From the NCBI GenBank assembly GCA_964467705.1, contig CAYXUZ010000056.1, positions 1-34,055 of the forward strand: 34,055 nucleotides of DNA, in the 5' to 3' direction. Each line of letters starts with the position of its first letter. The first letter of the stretch is position 1. Below the pieces are notes generated by a model. The model was not told the DNA's origin and ran no database searches. It saw nothing but the letters and a program-made list of their open reading frames with translations. The stretch is from CAADGU01 sp964467705 (GTDB taxonomy: Bacteria > Chloroflexota > Anaerolineae > Promineifilales > Promineifilaceae). Shown piece after piece: positions 1 through 6,169 of the stretch. Made by a program: the position numbers and the translations under genes.

Positions 1-1302
1 TTGCAGTGCGTAAACCATCACCGGGTAAATGAGCGGCTGGGTCTGGTTAGCAATATCGGCAAAACCATTCCCCAGATACCAGATAGCCGCCCCTTTTATT
101 TCCGGGTAGGGGGCATACAGGCGAGACGCCCAGGCTATGTCAGCCATGGCCTGCTCTGGCGATGGTACATCCTCGTGTGTCCAGCCCCATTCGGTAATGA
201 GAACAGTAGGACGAGGGATGCCGTTGGCGTCAGCAATGCGGAATAACTCCTGAAAACGCCCCACTTTGTAGGGATAGGCATCGCCAATGTTGTCCACCAG
301 ATAACTGTATTCATGCAGGGCAATCGCCAGCCGGTCGGGGTTTTGCCCGGCCAGCCGCAAGAATTGCAGCATGGAGGGGGTCTGCCAGTGCGCCGGTTCT
401 GGTTCACCGGAAGCCCAACCAAACGCGGCCCAGTTGAAGCCGTCTTGCATGGCCAGTTCGGCCGTTTTCAGGGCAAATTGGCCCAGCCATTCCGCCTGGT
501 TTTTGTCTATCTCGTTGATGGTTTCAATCCAGACCAGCGAGGGGTCAAGTTCAGGCGGGAAGGCGTCGCGGTGCATTTGCCAGTGAATGGCGGCGGCCTC
601 GTCTGGAGGCAGGGCATAGTTGGGCACATCCCAATCGTAATCACCGCCGGAAGTTTTGCGGTAAACCAGCACATGGGGCACACCACTGGCCCGTTTGAGT
701 TCCTGGGCAAAGAGGATAGGCTGGGCGTTGTCTACGCTCTTGAGGAAAAAGGGCACGCCAGCCTCGTCCAGGCGGCGCATCCATTCATCCAGCCCGGCCG
801 CGTTGCCACCCACACTGACGTGAAAGCCAATTTTGACGGTGGACATCTCTTGCCCCTGGGCGCGCAACTCATTGCGAATGGTGGCAAAGTCCAGGGTAGG
901 GATGGGGGTGGGGGATGGTGTGGGGGTGATAAGGGGATCAGGTGGTGGGGTGATGGTGGGTTGGGCGGGGTCGGTGATGATGGGCAGGTAGACCTGGCCG
1001 GGGTAGGCGGCAGGTGGGGAGGATGGGGTGATGAGGGGTAGGGGTGATGGGGTGATGGTAAATACTGAGGTATCCGTTGGCACGGCCGTACTCGTGGCCG
1101 CGCTGTACGGTTCAGGTGTTGGTGTGACGGCGGGTGGGTATGGCGAAGGCACGGCCGTTTCCAAGACCTGCGCGATGGCGGTGGGCGGCGGTGGCAATAG
1201 GGTAGGTGTTGGTGTGGGGGAAGGGCGGCAGGCGGCGACGGCCGTGACCAGCAGAAGAATGAGAAAAAGGTGACAGGGTGCAAAGGTGACAAAGTGAGCC
1301 AT
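1..1302 (-). CDS. Partial lipoprotein with glycoside-hydrolase-like TIM barrel
   Basis: The frame is open from an ATG at 1302 to the left edge (434 codons), so the C-terminus is missing. Residues 1-25 form a signal peptide ending in a lipobox (TAVAAC, Cys25), so the protein is probably exported and lipid-anchored. Residues about 26-136 are a Pro/Thr-rich linker that includes the short motif VYLPII. From about 137 the sequence looks like a (beta/alpha)8 glycosidase of clan GH-A type: an Asn-Glu pair in IETINEID (about residue 260) fits the acid/base, and the Glu in LITEWGW (about 370) fits the nucleophile. I cannot name the GH family or the substrate. The first dozen residues (MAHFVTFAPCHLF) are encoded by an intergenic repeat that runs into the gene. 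The upstream neighbour on the same strand is the M24 peptidase, about 40 bp away. Confidence 0.75.
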   Translation of the reverse strand, partial: MAHFVTFAPCHLFLILLLVTAVAACRPSPTPTPTLLPPPPTAIAQVLETAVPSPYPPAVTPTPEPYSAATSTAVPTDTSVFTITPSPLPLITPSSPPAAYPGQVYLPIITDPAQPTITPPPDPLITPTPSPTPIPTLDFATIRNELRAQGQEMSTVKIGFHVSVGGNAAGLDEWMRRLDEAGVPFFLKSVDNAQPILFAQELKRASGVPHVLVYRKTSGGDYDWDVPNYALPPDEAAAIHWQMHRDAFPPELDPSLVWIETINEIDKNQAEWLGQFALKTAELAMQDGFNWAAFGWASGEPEPAHWQTPSMLQFLRLAGQNPDRLAIALHEYSYLVDNIGDAYPYKVGRFQELFRIADANGIPRPTVLITEWGWTHEDVPSPEQAMADIAWASRLYAPYPEIKGAAIWYLGNGFADIANQTQPLIYPVMVYALQ

Positions 1303-1325
1303 TGTCACCCTGTCACCTTTGCACC
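1277..1325. repeat. Inverted filler repeat (GGTGACA family)
   Basis: The arms GGTGCAAAGGTGACA (1277-1291) and TGTCACCTTTGCACC (1311-1325) are perfectly complementary over 15 bp. Further GGTGAC/GTCACC units flank them up to about 1340. The left arm lies inside the 5' end of the lipoprotein gene and encodes part of its signal peptide. The same unit family recurs at 27403-27430. It can form a strong hairpin; no T-run follows, so a terminator role is uncertain. Confidence 0.7.
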
Positions 1326-1342
1326 TTGTCACCGTGTCACGG

Positions 1343-2446
1343 TCAGCCAACGGTGATCAACTCGCGGGTGAAGGAGGTCAGGCAGCGGTAGCCCGTTTCG
1401 GTGATGAAGATGTTGTCCTCAATGCGTACGCCGCCTTTGCCGGGGATGTAAATACCCGGTTCTACCGTGAACAGGTTGCCGGGACGCAGCGGGTCGGTAT
1501 TCCCCTGCATCAGCGAAGGGGGTTCGTGCCCTTCAATGCCCAGCCCATGCCCGGTGCGATGGATAAAATACTCGCCATATCCGGCGTCATCAATCACATC
1601 GCGTGCGGCCGTGTCCACTTCTTCACACAATACATCGGGGCCGCTGGCCGCCACCCCTTGCTCGTTTGCCAGCTTCACCGCCTCATAAATACGCCGGGAT
1701 TCCGTGTCAATCTCACCCACCGCAAAGGTGCGGGTGATGTCCGAAGAGTAGCCGTTTACGATGCAGCCCCAATCAATCACCAGTAAATCGCCGGCTTGCA
1801 GCCGCCGGTCGGTGGGCACGGCGTGGGGCGAGGCCCCATTTGGCCCGGTGGAGACAATGGGGCCAAAGGCAATACCATCCGCGCCGCCATCCAGTTGATA
1901 ATGCCGCAATATTGCCGCCACCTGCTTTTCCGTCATACCGATCTTGATTTCGGGGATCAGCCGCTCAATGGCTCGTTCGGCAATAGCGATGGCTTTTTCG
2001 ACGGCCGTGATCTCATCCACATCCTTCACACCTCGCAGTGCCATCAGGATCGGTTCGGCATGGGTGGTTTGCAACCCCGGCGCGTACCGTTTCAGAGCTT
2101 CGTATTCCAGCACGCGCATGTGTAGCGATTCCACCGCCAACAGATAATCGGCCAATTCCAGGTGGGCGCAGGCGCGCTGGAATGCGCCCGTGTACCCTTC
2201 CTCGTCCGTCCAATCAAAAATACGGTCGGGGCGGATGCCCGCGTCTCTGGCCTTCATCGCTTCCAGCACGGGGATGATGATGGCCGGGTCGTCATCGGCG
2301 GGGAAAAAGAGGACAACGGGGCGCTCGCTGAGGTGGGAATGGAGGCCGCTGAGGTATTCCATGTTCGGGCCAGGCACCACAGCCAGGCCATCCACGCCGT
2401 GGGAGAGCATTTCTCTGGTCAGTTTTTGCAAGCGATCTGTCTTCAT
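1343..2446 (-). CDS. M24 family metallopeptidase (Xaa-Pro aminopeptidase-like)
   Basis: This 367-residue protein is a cytoplasmic creatinase/prolidase-fold aminopeptidase of family M24, predicted to remove N-terminal residues next to proline using two metal ions. All five expected metal ligands are visible: D225 (VIDWG), D236 (SSDITRT), H300 (HRTGHGLG), E329 (FTVEPG) and E343 (VRIEDN). The N-terminal ~130 residues are the usual creatinase N-domain. I start at the ATG at 2446 because GGAG lies 7 nt upstream; an in-frame extension to 2599 would be encoded largely by an intergenic repeat and has no such support. The length is normal for the family. The exact substrate cannot be told from sequence. 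Confidence 0.92.
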   Translation of the reverse strand: MKTDRLQKLTREMLSHGVDGLAVVPGPNMEYLSGLHSHLSERPVVLFFPADDDPAIIIPVLEAMKARDAGIRPDRIFDWTDEEGYTGAFQRACAHLELADYLLAVESLHMRVLEYEALKRYAPGLQTTHAEPILMALRGVKDVDEITAVEKAIAIAERAIERLIPEIKIGMTEKQVAAILRHYQLDGGADGIAFGPIVSTGPNGASPHAVPTDRRLQAGDLLVIDWGCIVNGYSSDITRTFAVGEIDTESRRIYEAVKLANEQGVAASGPDVLCEEVDTAARDVIDDAGYGEYFIHRTGHGLGIEGHEPPSLMQGNTDPLRPGNLFTVEPGIYIPGKGGVRIEDNIFITETGYRCLTSFTRELITVG

Positions 2447-2471
2447 AACTTGTCTCCTGAAGGGGTATTTT

Positions 2472-2530
2472 AACGCAGAGACGCGGAGGCGCAGCGAAAA
2501 ACCTTCGCGTAACTTCGCCTTCTTCGCGGA
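2472..2530. repeat. Dispersed CTTCGCG repeat
   Basis: This is a low-complexity segment: GCAGAGACGCGGAGGCGCAG followed by CCTTCGCG, CTTCGCC and CTTCGCGG units. Related units occur at 5261-5292 and 18632-18665, each time right at the upstream edge of a minus-strand gene. It fills almost the whole gap between the biotin carrier stop and the M24 start. Confidence 0.6.
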
Positions 2531-2532
2531 TG

Positions 2533-3048
2533 TTAATGGATTGAGGCGTCCAGTTCGATGAGTTGTATGCCAGCCTGGACGGATTCGCCCTGGGTGCAAT
2601 GCACGGCCGTGACCACCCCACTATATGGCGCTTGAATCGGTATCACCATTTTCATAGATTCCAGCAAAATCAGCCGGTCGCCTTCGGCCACCGTGTCGCC
2701 AACATTGACCAGGATTTCGGTGACGACGGCAGGGATGGCGGCAGCAAGGGAAGCGTTTTCCTGGCTGCCATGCCCCCGTTCACGGATGCGTTCGGCGGTG
2801 AAGGCACGGCCGTTGACCCACAGTTGCCGTTTGTCTCCGTCTTTGTGCCCGGCCAACCGGATGCGCTGGCGCGTGCCGTCTGGCTGTGTCCATTCCAGCA
2901 GAGCAGTGTGGGTATCATGATGGAGCAGATGGCATACGGCCGTGAACCCATCCGCGATCAGGTGAATTTCGTCCCCCGACAGGGACCGCTGCCGGGTGGC
3001 CTCAAATTCCCGTTCGATGCCGTCAATCGCCAGTTTGAATTTTGCCAT
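2533..3048 (-). CDS. Biotin/lipoyl carrier protein (BCCP-like)
   Basis: A 171-residue protein whose last ~75 residues form a biotinyl domain. The biotin-acceptor motif is ESMKM (residues 130-134), with Lys133 as the expected biotinylation site, followed by the usual IQAPYSG turn. Such proteins carry CO2 on biotin between a biotin carboxylase and a carboxyltransferase in acyl-CoA carboxylases. Residues 1-95 are an Asp/Gly-rich N-region, as in carrier subunits of propionyl/acetyl-CoA carboxylase. No carboxylase gene lies next to it, so its partner must be elsewhere. The ATG at 3048 starts inside the 3' end of the methyltransferase gene (26-bp overlap), suggesting translational coupling. A longer in-frame reading to 3615 exists but would run entirely over that gene, so I reject it. 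Confidence 0.88.
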   Translation of the reverse strand: MAKFKLAIDGIEREFEATRQRSLSGDEIHLIADGFTAVCHLLHHDTHTALLEWTQPDGTRQRIRLAGHKDGDKRQLWVNGRAFTAERIRERGHGSQENASLAAAIPAVVTEILVNVGDTVAEGDRLILLESMKMVIPIQAPYSGVVTAVHCTQGESVQAGIQLIELDASIH

Positions 3049-3799
3049 GCCCTGGTTGTAGCAGAAAAACGCGCCGCCTGCCAATCTGGAATTTGCCCCG
3101 CCGTGTGTATTGAGCGTGATTACACATCTGGCTCTTATCGGCGGCGATGGCAACCAGGGCGTGTGGCGGCAAAACGGGCAGGAGGGAATCGAGCAGTTGC
3201 CAGAGAGGGTCTGTTGCATCCGTTGCCACACCTTGCCAACTGGCGCGACGGCCGTAGGGCACATCGGCCACGACGATATCAATGGATTGCCCGTCCAGAT
3301 TTTGTCGCAGCTCCTCTGGTCGCAGGGCATTGGCTGTGAACAGGCGCGTTTCAATGGGGTGCTGCGCCAGATTAAGCGCCAATTGCTGTTGCAGGCGGGC
3401 CGCACTTTGCAAAGCCTCTGCATGAGACGCTTTGCCGAATTGATGTTGCAGCGATTCAAGTTCGGTGATGCGGGTGTGCAGGCCAACGGCCGTGAGCAGC
3501 CCCAGGTTACGAGCAGCAAAAGAAAGCGCGTCCGCGTCAATGTCCGAGCCGATGATGGCCCGGATGTGCGGCCAATGCAGCCAGGCGCACACCGCCAGAT
3601 GATACGCGCTGCCACAGCAGGGATCGTAGAGAGTGACGGGCGCGGTTAAGCCTTGTTTTTGACGGATAGCCAGACAGCGCAGAAAAATTTCGCTCATCAG
3701 CCGCACGGGGAAAACAGCCTGCCCTGGCGCGCCATAAAAGACACGGCCGTTGGCATAGTCGCTGTAATCCTGGTTGGAGGGGGTGAACTGGTAGGGCAT
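3023..3799 (-). CDS. AviRa-like 23S rRNA methyltransferase family protein
   Basis: This 258-residue protein has a Rossmann-fold SAM methyltransferase core: DPCCGSAYH (59-67) as the SAM-binding loop, IGSDID (83-88) as the acidic motif, and VVADVPYG (176-183) at the motif IV position. The N-terminal pattern YSDYANGRVFYGAPG...FPVRL resembles, from memory, AviRa, the avilamycin-resistance enzyme that methylates a guanine of 23S rRNA. The overall fold and motif spacing fit that family. Whether it confers resistance or acts as a housekeeping modifier is unknown. No clear Shine-Dalgarno precedes the ATG at 3799. It overlaps the biotin carrier gene by 26 bp although the two functions are unrelated. 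Confidence 0.75.
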   Translation of the reverse strand: MPYQFTPSNQDYSDYANGRVFYGAPGQAVFPVRLMSEIFLRCLAIRQKQGLTAPVTLYDPCCGSAYHLAVCAWLHWPHIRAIIGSDIDADALSFAARNLGLLTAVGLHTRITELESLQHQFGKASHAEALQSAARLQQQLALNLAQHPIETRLFTANALRPEELRQNLDGQSIDIVVADVPYGRRASWQGVATDATDPLWQLLDSLLPVLPPHALVAIAADKSQMCNHAQYTRRGKFQIGRRRVFLLQPGHGKIQTGD

Positions 3800-3926
3800 C
3801 GTAAAACGTAGTCCGTAAGCCGTGAGCCGTAATTCGTTGATGCCCAGTATTTTGGCAGATTTTAGGGAATTGCAAAGGAGGGGAGAGGAGGGGACTGAGT
3901 AATTGATGCGCCAATCACTCAGTCAC
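3800..3926. repeat. Intergenic filler repeats between DUF1858 and AviRa-like genes
   Basis: The segment holds CGTAGTCCGTAAGCCGTGAG (the CGTAATC filler family) next to the methyltransferase start. A second self-complementary block lies at about 3893-3936 (ACTGAGTAATTGATG... followed by ...CACTCAGTCACTCAATCAC) and runs into the end of the DUF1858 gene. No gene is visible. Confidence 0.5.
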
Positions 3927-4142
3927 TCAATCACTTTTGTTGATTGCCGTGTGCAGGTCGGCCAGGAATTGCTCTTTGGGCAGGTTGTAGATGTTGGCCA
4001 CGGCCGTGACCTCACAAAACGGAGCCACCGCGCAGCCCAGGCAGGCCAGACCGTACTGCCGGAAGATGACGGCCGTGTCCGGCCAGCGCCGTAGCACCTC
4101 ATCTACTGTCATCTTGTCCAGTTCTTCTGATGGTGTCGCCAT
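3927..4142 (-). CDS. DUF1858-type redox-disulfide domain protein
   Basis: A 71-residue protein matching the short DUF1858 fold (related to the ScdA/RIC N-domain): the pattern DEVLRRWPDTAVIFRQYGL is followed by CLGCAVAPFC, giving three cysteines in a CxxC-x5-C arrangement. Members are often found near Fe-S or nitrogen-oxide metabolism genes and may bind a metal or act through thiols. It follows the cytochrome c gene by 96 bp on the same strand, separated by a palindrome, so it may belong to the tail of the nos cluster. Its function is not established. Confidence 0.8.
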   Translation of the reverse strand: MATPSEELDKMTVDEVLRRWPDTAVIFRQYGLACLGCAVAPFCEVTAVANIYNLPKEQFLADLHTAINKSD

Positions 4143-4174
4143 AAGTCACTCATCATGGGCACAAAAGGGTTATG

Positions 4175-4224
4175 CAGACATCCGATTTCTCAAACAACCT
4201 CTGGTTGCCGAAATCGGATGTCTG
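4175..4224. repeat. Palindromic element, CAGACATCCGATTTC arms
   Basis: The arms CAGACATCCGATTTC (4175-4189) and GAAATCGGATGTCTG (4210-4224) are perfectly complementary over 15 bp. The 20-nt centre holds a second small stem (CAACC/GGTTG). A second copy with the same arms and same inner stem is at 17918-17965. It occupies the space between the cytochrome c and DUF1858 genes. Confidence 0.85.
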
Positions 4225-4238
4225 TCGGCTTCCATTCT

Positions 4239-4649
4239 CTATTTTTGAATCGAGCGCACGAAGGCAATAACATCCAGTAATTTGGCGTCATCCAACGCGG
4301 GATTGCCACCTTTGGGGGGCATGTCTACGCCGGTTGTATTGAGCGGATCGCTGGCTGGCCGGCCGGTTTTCAAGAACTCCAACATCTCGGCGTCGGTTCT
4401 TTCGCTCACAAAGGTGCTGGTGGTCAAATCTTTGCCCAGCCCCGTGACGCCTAACCCTTCCGGCCCATGGCAGGCTGAGCAAGTCCCCTGAAATAACGTT
4501 TGCCCCTCTTCTGCGTTACCGGCAGATGTGGCTTCCGCACGGGGGGCAACCGATGCCGTTTCATCATCGCCACCACTGCCACCGCCACAGCCTGCTAATG
4601 CCAGAGCTGCCGCTAAAATCAGGATGAGTAATAGAATTTGTTTTTTCAT
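4239..4649 (-). CDS. Lipid-anchored c-type cytochrome of the nos cluster
   Basis: A 136-residue monohaem cytochrome c. The signal peptide ends in a lipobox (ALAGC, Cys21), so the protein is expected to be anchored on the outer face of the cytoplasmic membrane. A Gly/Asp/Ala-rich linker precedes the haem site CSACH (57-61). VDMPPKGG near residue 105 supplies the likely Met axial ligand. The C-terminal helix ends VIAFVRSIQK, typical for class I cytochromes. The ATG at 4649 is chosen because GGAG lies 9 nt upstream and the signal peptide starts there; an upstream ATG (4709) has neither. Its position after nosL suggests it delivers electrons to NosZ, as cytochromes do in clade II nos clusters; that role is inferred. 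Confidence 0.9.
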   Translation of the reverse strand: MKKQILLLILILAAALALAGCGGGSGGDDETASVAPRAEATSAGNAEEGQTLFQGTCSACHGPEGLGVTGLGKDLTTSTFVSERTDAEMLEFLKTGRPASDPLNTTGVDMPPKGGNPALDDAKLLDVIAFVRSIQK

Positions 4650-4721
4650 TGCATTGTTCTCCAATAAATTAGTTTCAAAAGTGGCGCGGTTGGAAACCGG
4701 CCATAGCAAATCTATCTTAAT

Positions 4722-4754
4722 GAGGAGAGCAGCACGTAGGCGTGCGAACTCCTC
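4722..4754. terminator. Interrupted stem-loop between nosL and the cytochrome gene
   Basis: GAGGAG (4722-4727) pairs with CTCCTC (4749-4754), and GCACG pairs with CGTGC inside it around a short loop. It lies just past the nosL stop in the 110-bp gap before the cytochrome gene. No T-run follows on the minus strand, so it is more likely an mRNA-stabilising or attenuating hairpin than a classical terminator. Confidence 0.35.
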
Positions 4755-4758
4755 AAGG

Positions 4759-5301
4759 TTAATGAGACATGGAATGTTCGTGCCCGCCCAACATGCCAGA
4801 TTTGGCTAAAGTAAGGAGTTGGTCGAGAGTCACGGCCGTGCCGCCCCCTGCCGCGATCAACTCATCCGCCCCGGCTTCATCGGCCGCCGCCACCACCCCC
4901 GCACCCATCGGCGTCACAATCGTCTCGCTCAGTACATAAACGGCTTCATCACCTTTCACCCACTCCTCCGTCTCATGATCATGTACCCAAAACAGATGCA
5001 CATCCTCTTGATGTTCAATGTGATACATCGCCATATCCTCAATGCTCTCAAACAGGCGTACATCCCCCGTTTTGGTGGTGTAGGAAGCAGCAAATTGCGG
5101 TTCGCTGATGATCATGCCGCACTGCACACATATGTCACGGCCGTAGGCAATCTCCGGCGGTGTGTCCAGGTTGTTGCCGGTGCAAGCGGTAAGAGCAAGT
5201 AAGAAGTATGCAGTGAGCAGTAAGCAGTAAGCAGTGAAGCGAATGACCAGGTTCTTCCCCAAACCTTCGCGCCCTTCGCGTTCTTCGCGGATCCCTTTCA
5301 T
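4759..5301 (-). CDS. nosL: NosL copper-chaperone lipoprotein
   Basis: A 180-residue NosL-family protein, which binds Cu(I) and helps supply copper for NosZ centres. The family motif CxxCGM is seen at residues 58-63 (CVQCGM), followed by the expected region with SYTTKTGDVRLFESIEDM. A lipobox LTAC (Cys40) marks it as a lipoprotein. The C-terminus is His/Met-rich (GGHEHSMSH), consistent with copper handling. The ATG at 5301 overlaps the nosY stop as ATGA, which supports this start. The first ~36 residues are unusual: residues 1-14 come from the CTTCGCG repeat and the hydrophobic stretch FTAYCLLLTAYFLLAL comes from the AGTAAGCAGT filler repeat, so the signal peptide is repeat-derived. An internal TTG (Leu14) is a possible alternative start. 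Confidence 0.9.
   Translation of the reverse strand: MKGIREEREGREGLGKNLVIRFTAYCLLLTAYFLLALTACTGNNLDTPPEIAYGRDICVQCGMIISEPQFAASYTTKTGDVRLFESIEDMAMYHIEHQEDVHLFWVHDHETEEWVKGDEAVYVLSETIVTPMGAGVVAAADEAGADELIAAGGGTAVTLDQLLTLAKSGMLGGHEHSMSH
5211..5239. repeat. AGTAAGCAGT filler repeat inside nosL
   Basis: Tandem CAGTGAGCAGTAAGCAGTAA units, the same family as the intergenic repeats at 24535-24590, 26818-26868 and 27448-27490. Here they lie within the open frame and encode the hydrophobic core of the NosL signal peptide. Confidence 0.7.
5261..5292. repeat. Dispersed CTTCGCG repeat at the nosL start
   Basis: Three consecutive units (CCTTCGCG, CCCTTCGCG, TTCTTCGCGG). It encodes the charged N-terminal residues of NosL (REEREGREG). 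Related copies are at 2472-2530 and 18632-18665. Confidence 0.6.
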
Positions 5302-6137
5302 AAATCACCTCGTTTGCTAAAAATGGCAAAGGCCACACCAAAAGTCACGATAATCCATAAGGCCAACAAGCCAACTAGCAGCAGCGGCAGGTTTTCGCCA
5401 AACTTGTAAACGGCGTATTGGCCCACTGGCCCCAGCGTGTCCAGCGTGGCCCGCAGGCTAAAAATGGCCCCCAATTTGAATACTTGAAGTGGATTCAAAA
5501 TGAGCGCACTCCACAACACGGCCGGGCTGGGGCGGGCACTGATGGCAAAGCCAATCAATCCCAGGTCGCCTAAAAAGACAAGCGCCAGCCAGAGGATGAG
5601 GGCCGCACCGGAGGCGGCGGCGGCTTTGCGCGTCAGGCTGCTGATGATAAAACCCAGCCCCAACGCGGCCAGCGCCAACAGCAAGGAGAAACCCGCCAGT
5701 TGCAGGTAGATAAAAGTATTGCCGCCGCCGCCCATGCTCAACCCCAGACCGGCCAGCCCAAAACCAAGCGCCAACGCGGCCAGCACGGCCAGCGCCGCGC
5801 CCAGTGCCTTGCCAAAGAAGAGTTCACCCCGGCTGATGGGCTGAGCCAACAGGTAGAGCAGCGTCCCGCGTTCCCGGTCGGCGGCAATGGCCCCCGCGCC
5901 CACGCTCAGCCCAATGAGGGGCACAAAGAGCAGCAGAGCGTTGATCAGGCTGGCGGCGGTACGGCCGAAGCCACCCAGCCCGCTATATCCCGCGGATGCC
6001 AGCCCGGCGCGTGACAGAGCCAGCGCCAGCCCGGCAAAACCGAGGCCGTACAGCCATAACCACTTATTTCGCAGCGCCTCGCGCAGTTCGCGTTGGGCAA
6101 TGGCCCAAAGTAGTGTGAGTTCCATGTTGTTATCCAT
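5298..6137 (-). CDS. nosY: NosY-like ABC transporter permease
   Basis: A 279-residue integral membrane protein of the ABC-2 type (NosY family) with about six hydrophobic segments and the conserved loop DRERGTLLYLLAQPISRGE. NosY pairs with the NosF ATPase and periplasmic NosD to support maturation of the NosZ copper-sulfide centre. It lies directly after nosDF and overlaps nosL by 4 bp (ATGA), matching the common nosDFYL order. The upstream 32 bp are almost entirely a perfect palindrome, so there is no normal Shine-Dalgarno for the ATG at 6137. An internal ATG at 6125 (MELTLLW) has a weak GGA about 8 nt upstream and could be the true start. Confidence 0.9.
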   Translation of the reverse strand: MDNNMELTLLWAIAQRELREALRNKWLWLYGLGFAGLALALSRAGLASAGYSGLGGFGRTAASLINALLLFVPLIGLSVGAGAIAADRERGTLLYLLAQPISRGELFFGKALGAALAVLAALALGFGLAGLGLSMGGGGNTFIYLQLAGFSLLLALAALGLGFIISSLTRKAAAASGAALILWLALVFLGDLGLIGFAISARPSPAVLWSALILNPLQVFKLGAIFSLRATLDTLGPVGQYAVYKFGENLPLLLVGLLALWIIVTFGVAFAIFSKRGDL

Positions 6138-6138
6138 G

Positions 6139-6167
6139 TGTAGGACGATTTTGAAAATCGTCCTACA
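6139..6167. repeat. Perfect 29-bp palindrome in the nosDF-nosY gap
   Basis: The arms TGTAGGACGATTTT (6139-6152) and AAAATCGTCCTACA (6154-6167) are perfectly complementary around a single G. It fills the gap between the nosDF stop (6170) and the nosY start (6137). It belongs to the same structural class as the elements at 4175, 17918, 25314 and 33499. Confidence 0.85.
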
Positions 6168-6169
6168 AC

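Noticed and set aside
313..1041. Long plus-strand frame opposite the lipoprotein gene
   Set aside because: Its Gly-rich product is the mirror of the Pro/Thr linker on the other strand. The minus-strand frame has a signal peptide and a recognisable barrel.
732..1292. Minus-strand Pro/His-rich frame of 186 codons
   Set aside because: It is a shifted reading of the linker region of the lipoprotein gene and carries no domain.
2447..2599. N-terminal extension of the M24 peptidase
   Set aside because: It is encoded by an intergenic repeat; the ATG at 2446 has a proper Shine-Dalgarno.
3049..3615. N-terminal extension of the biotin carrier
   Set aside because: It overlaps the methyltransferase gene in another frame and has no domain.
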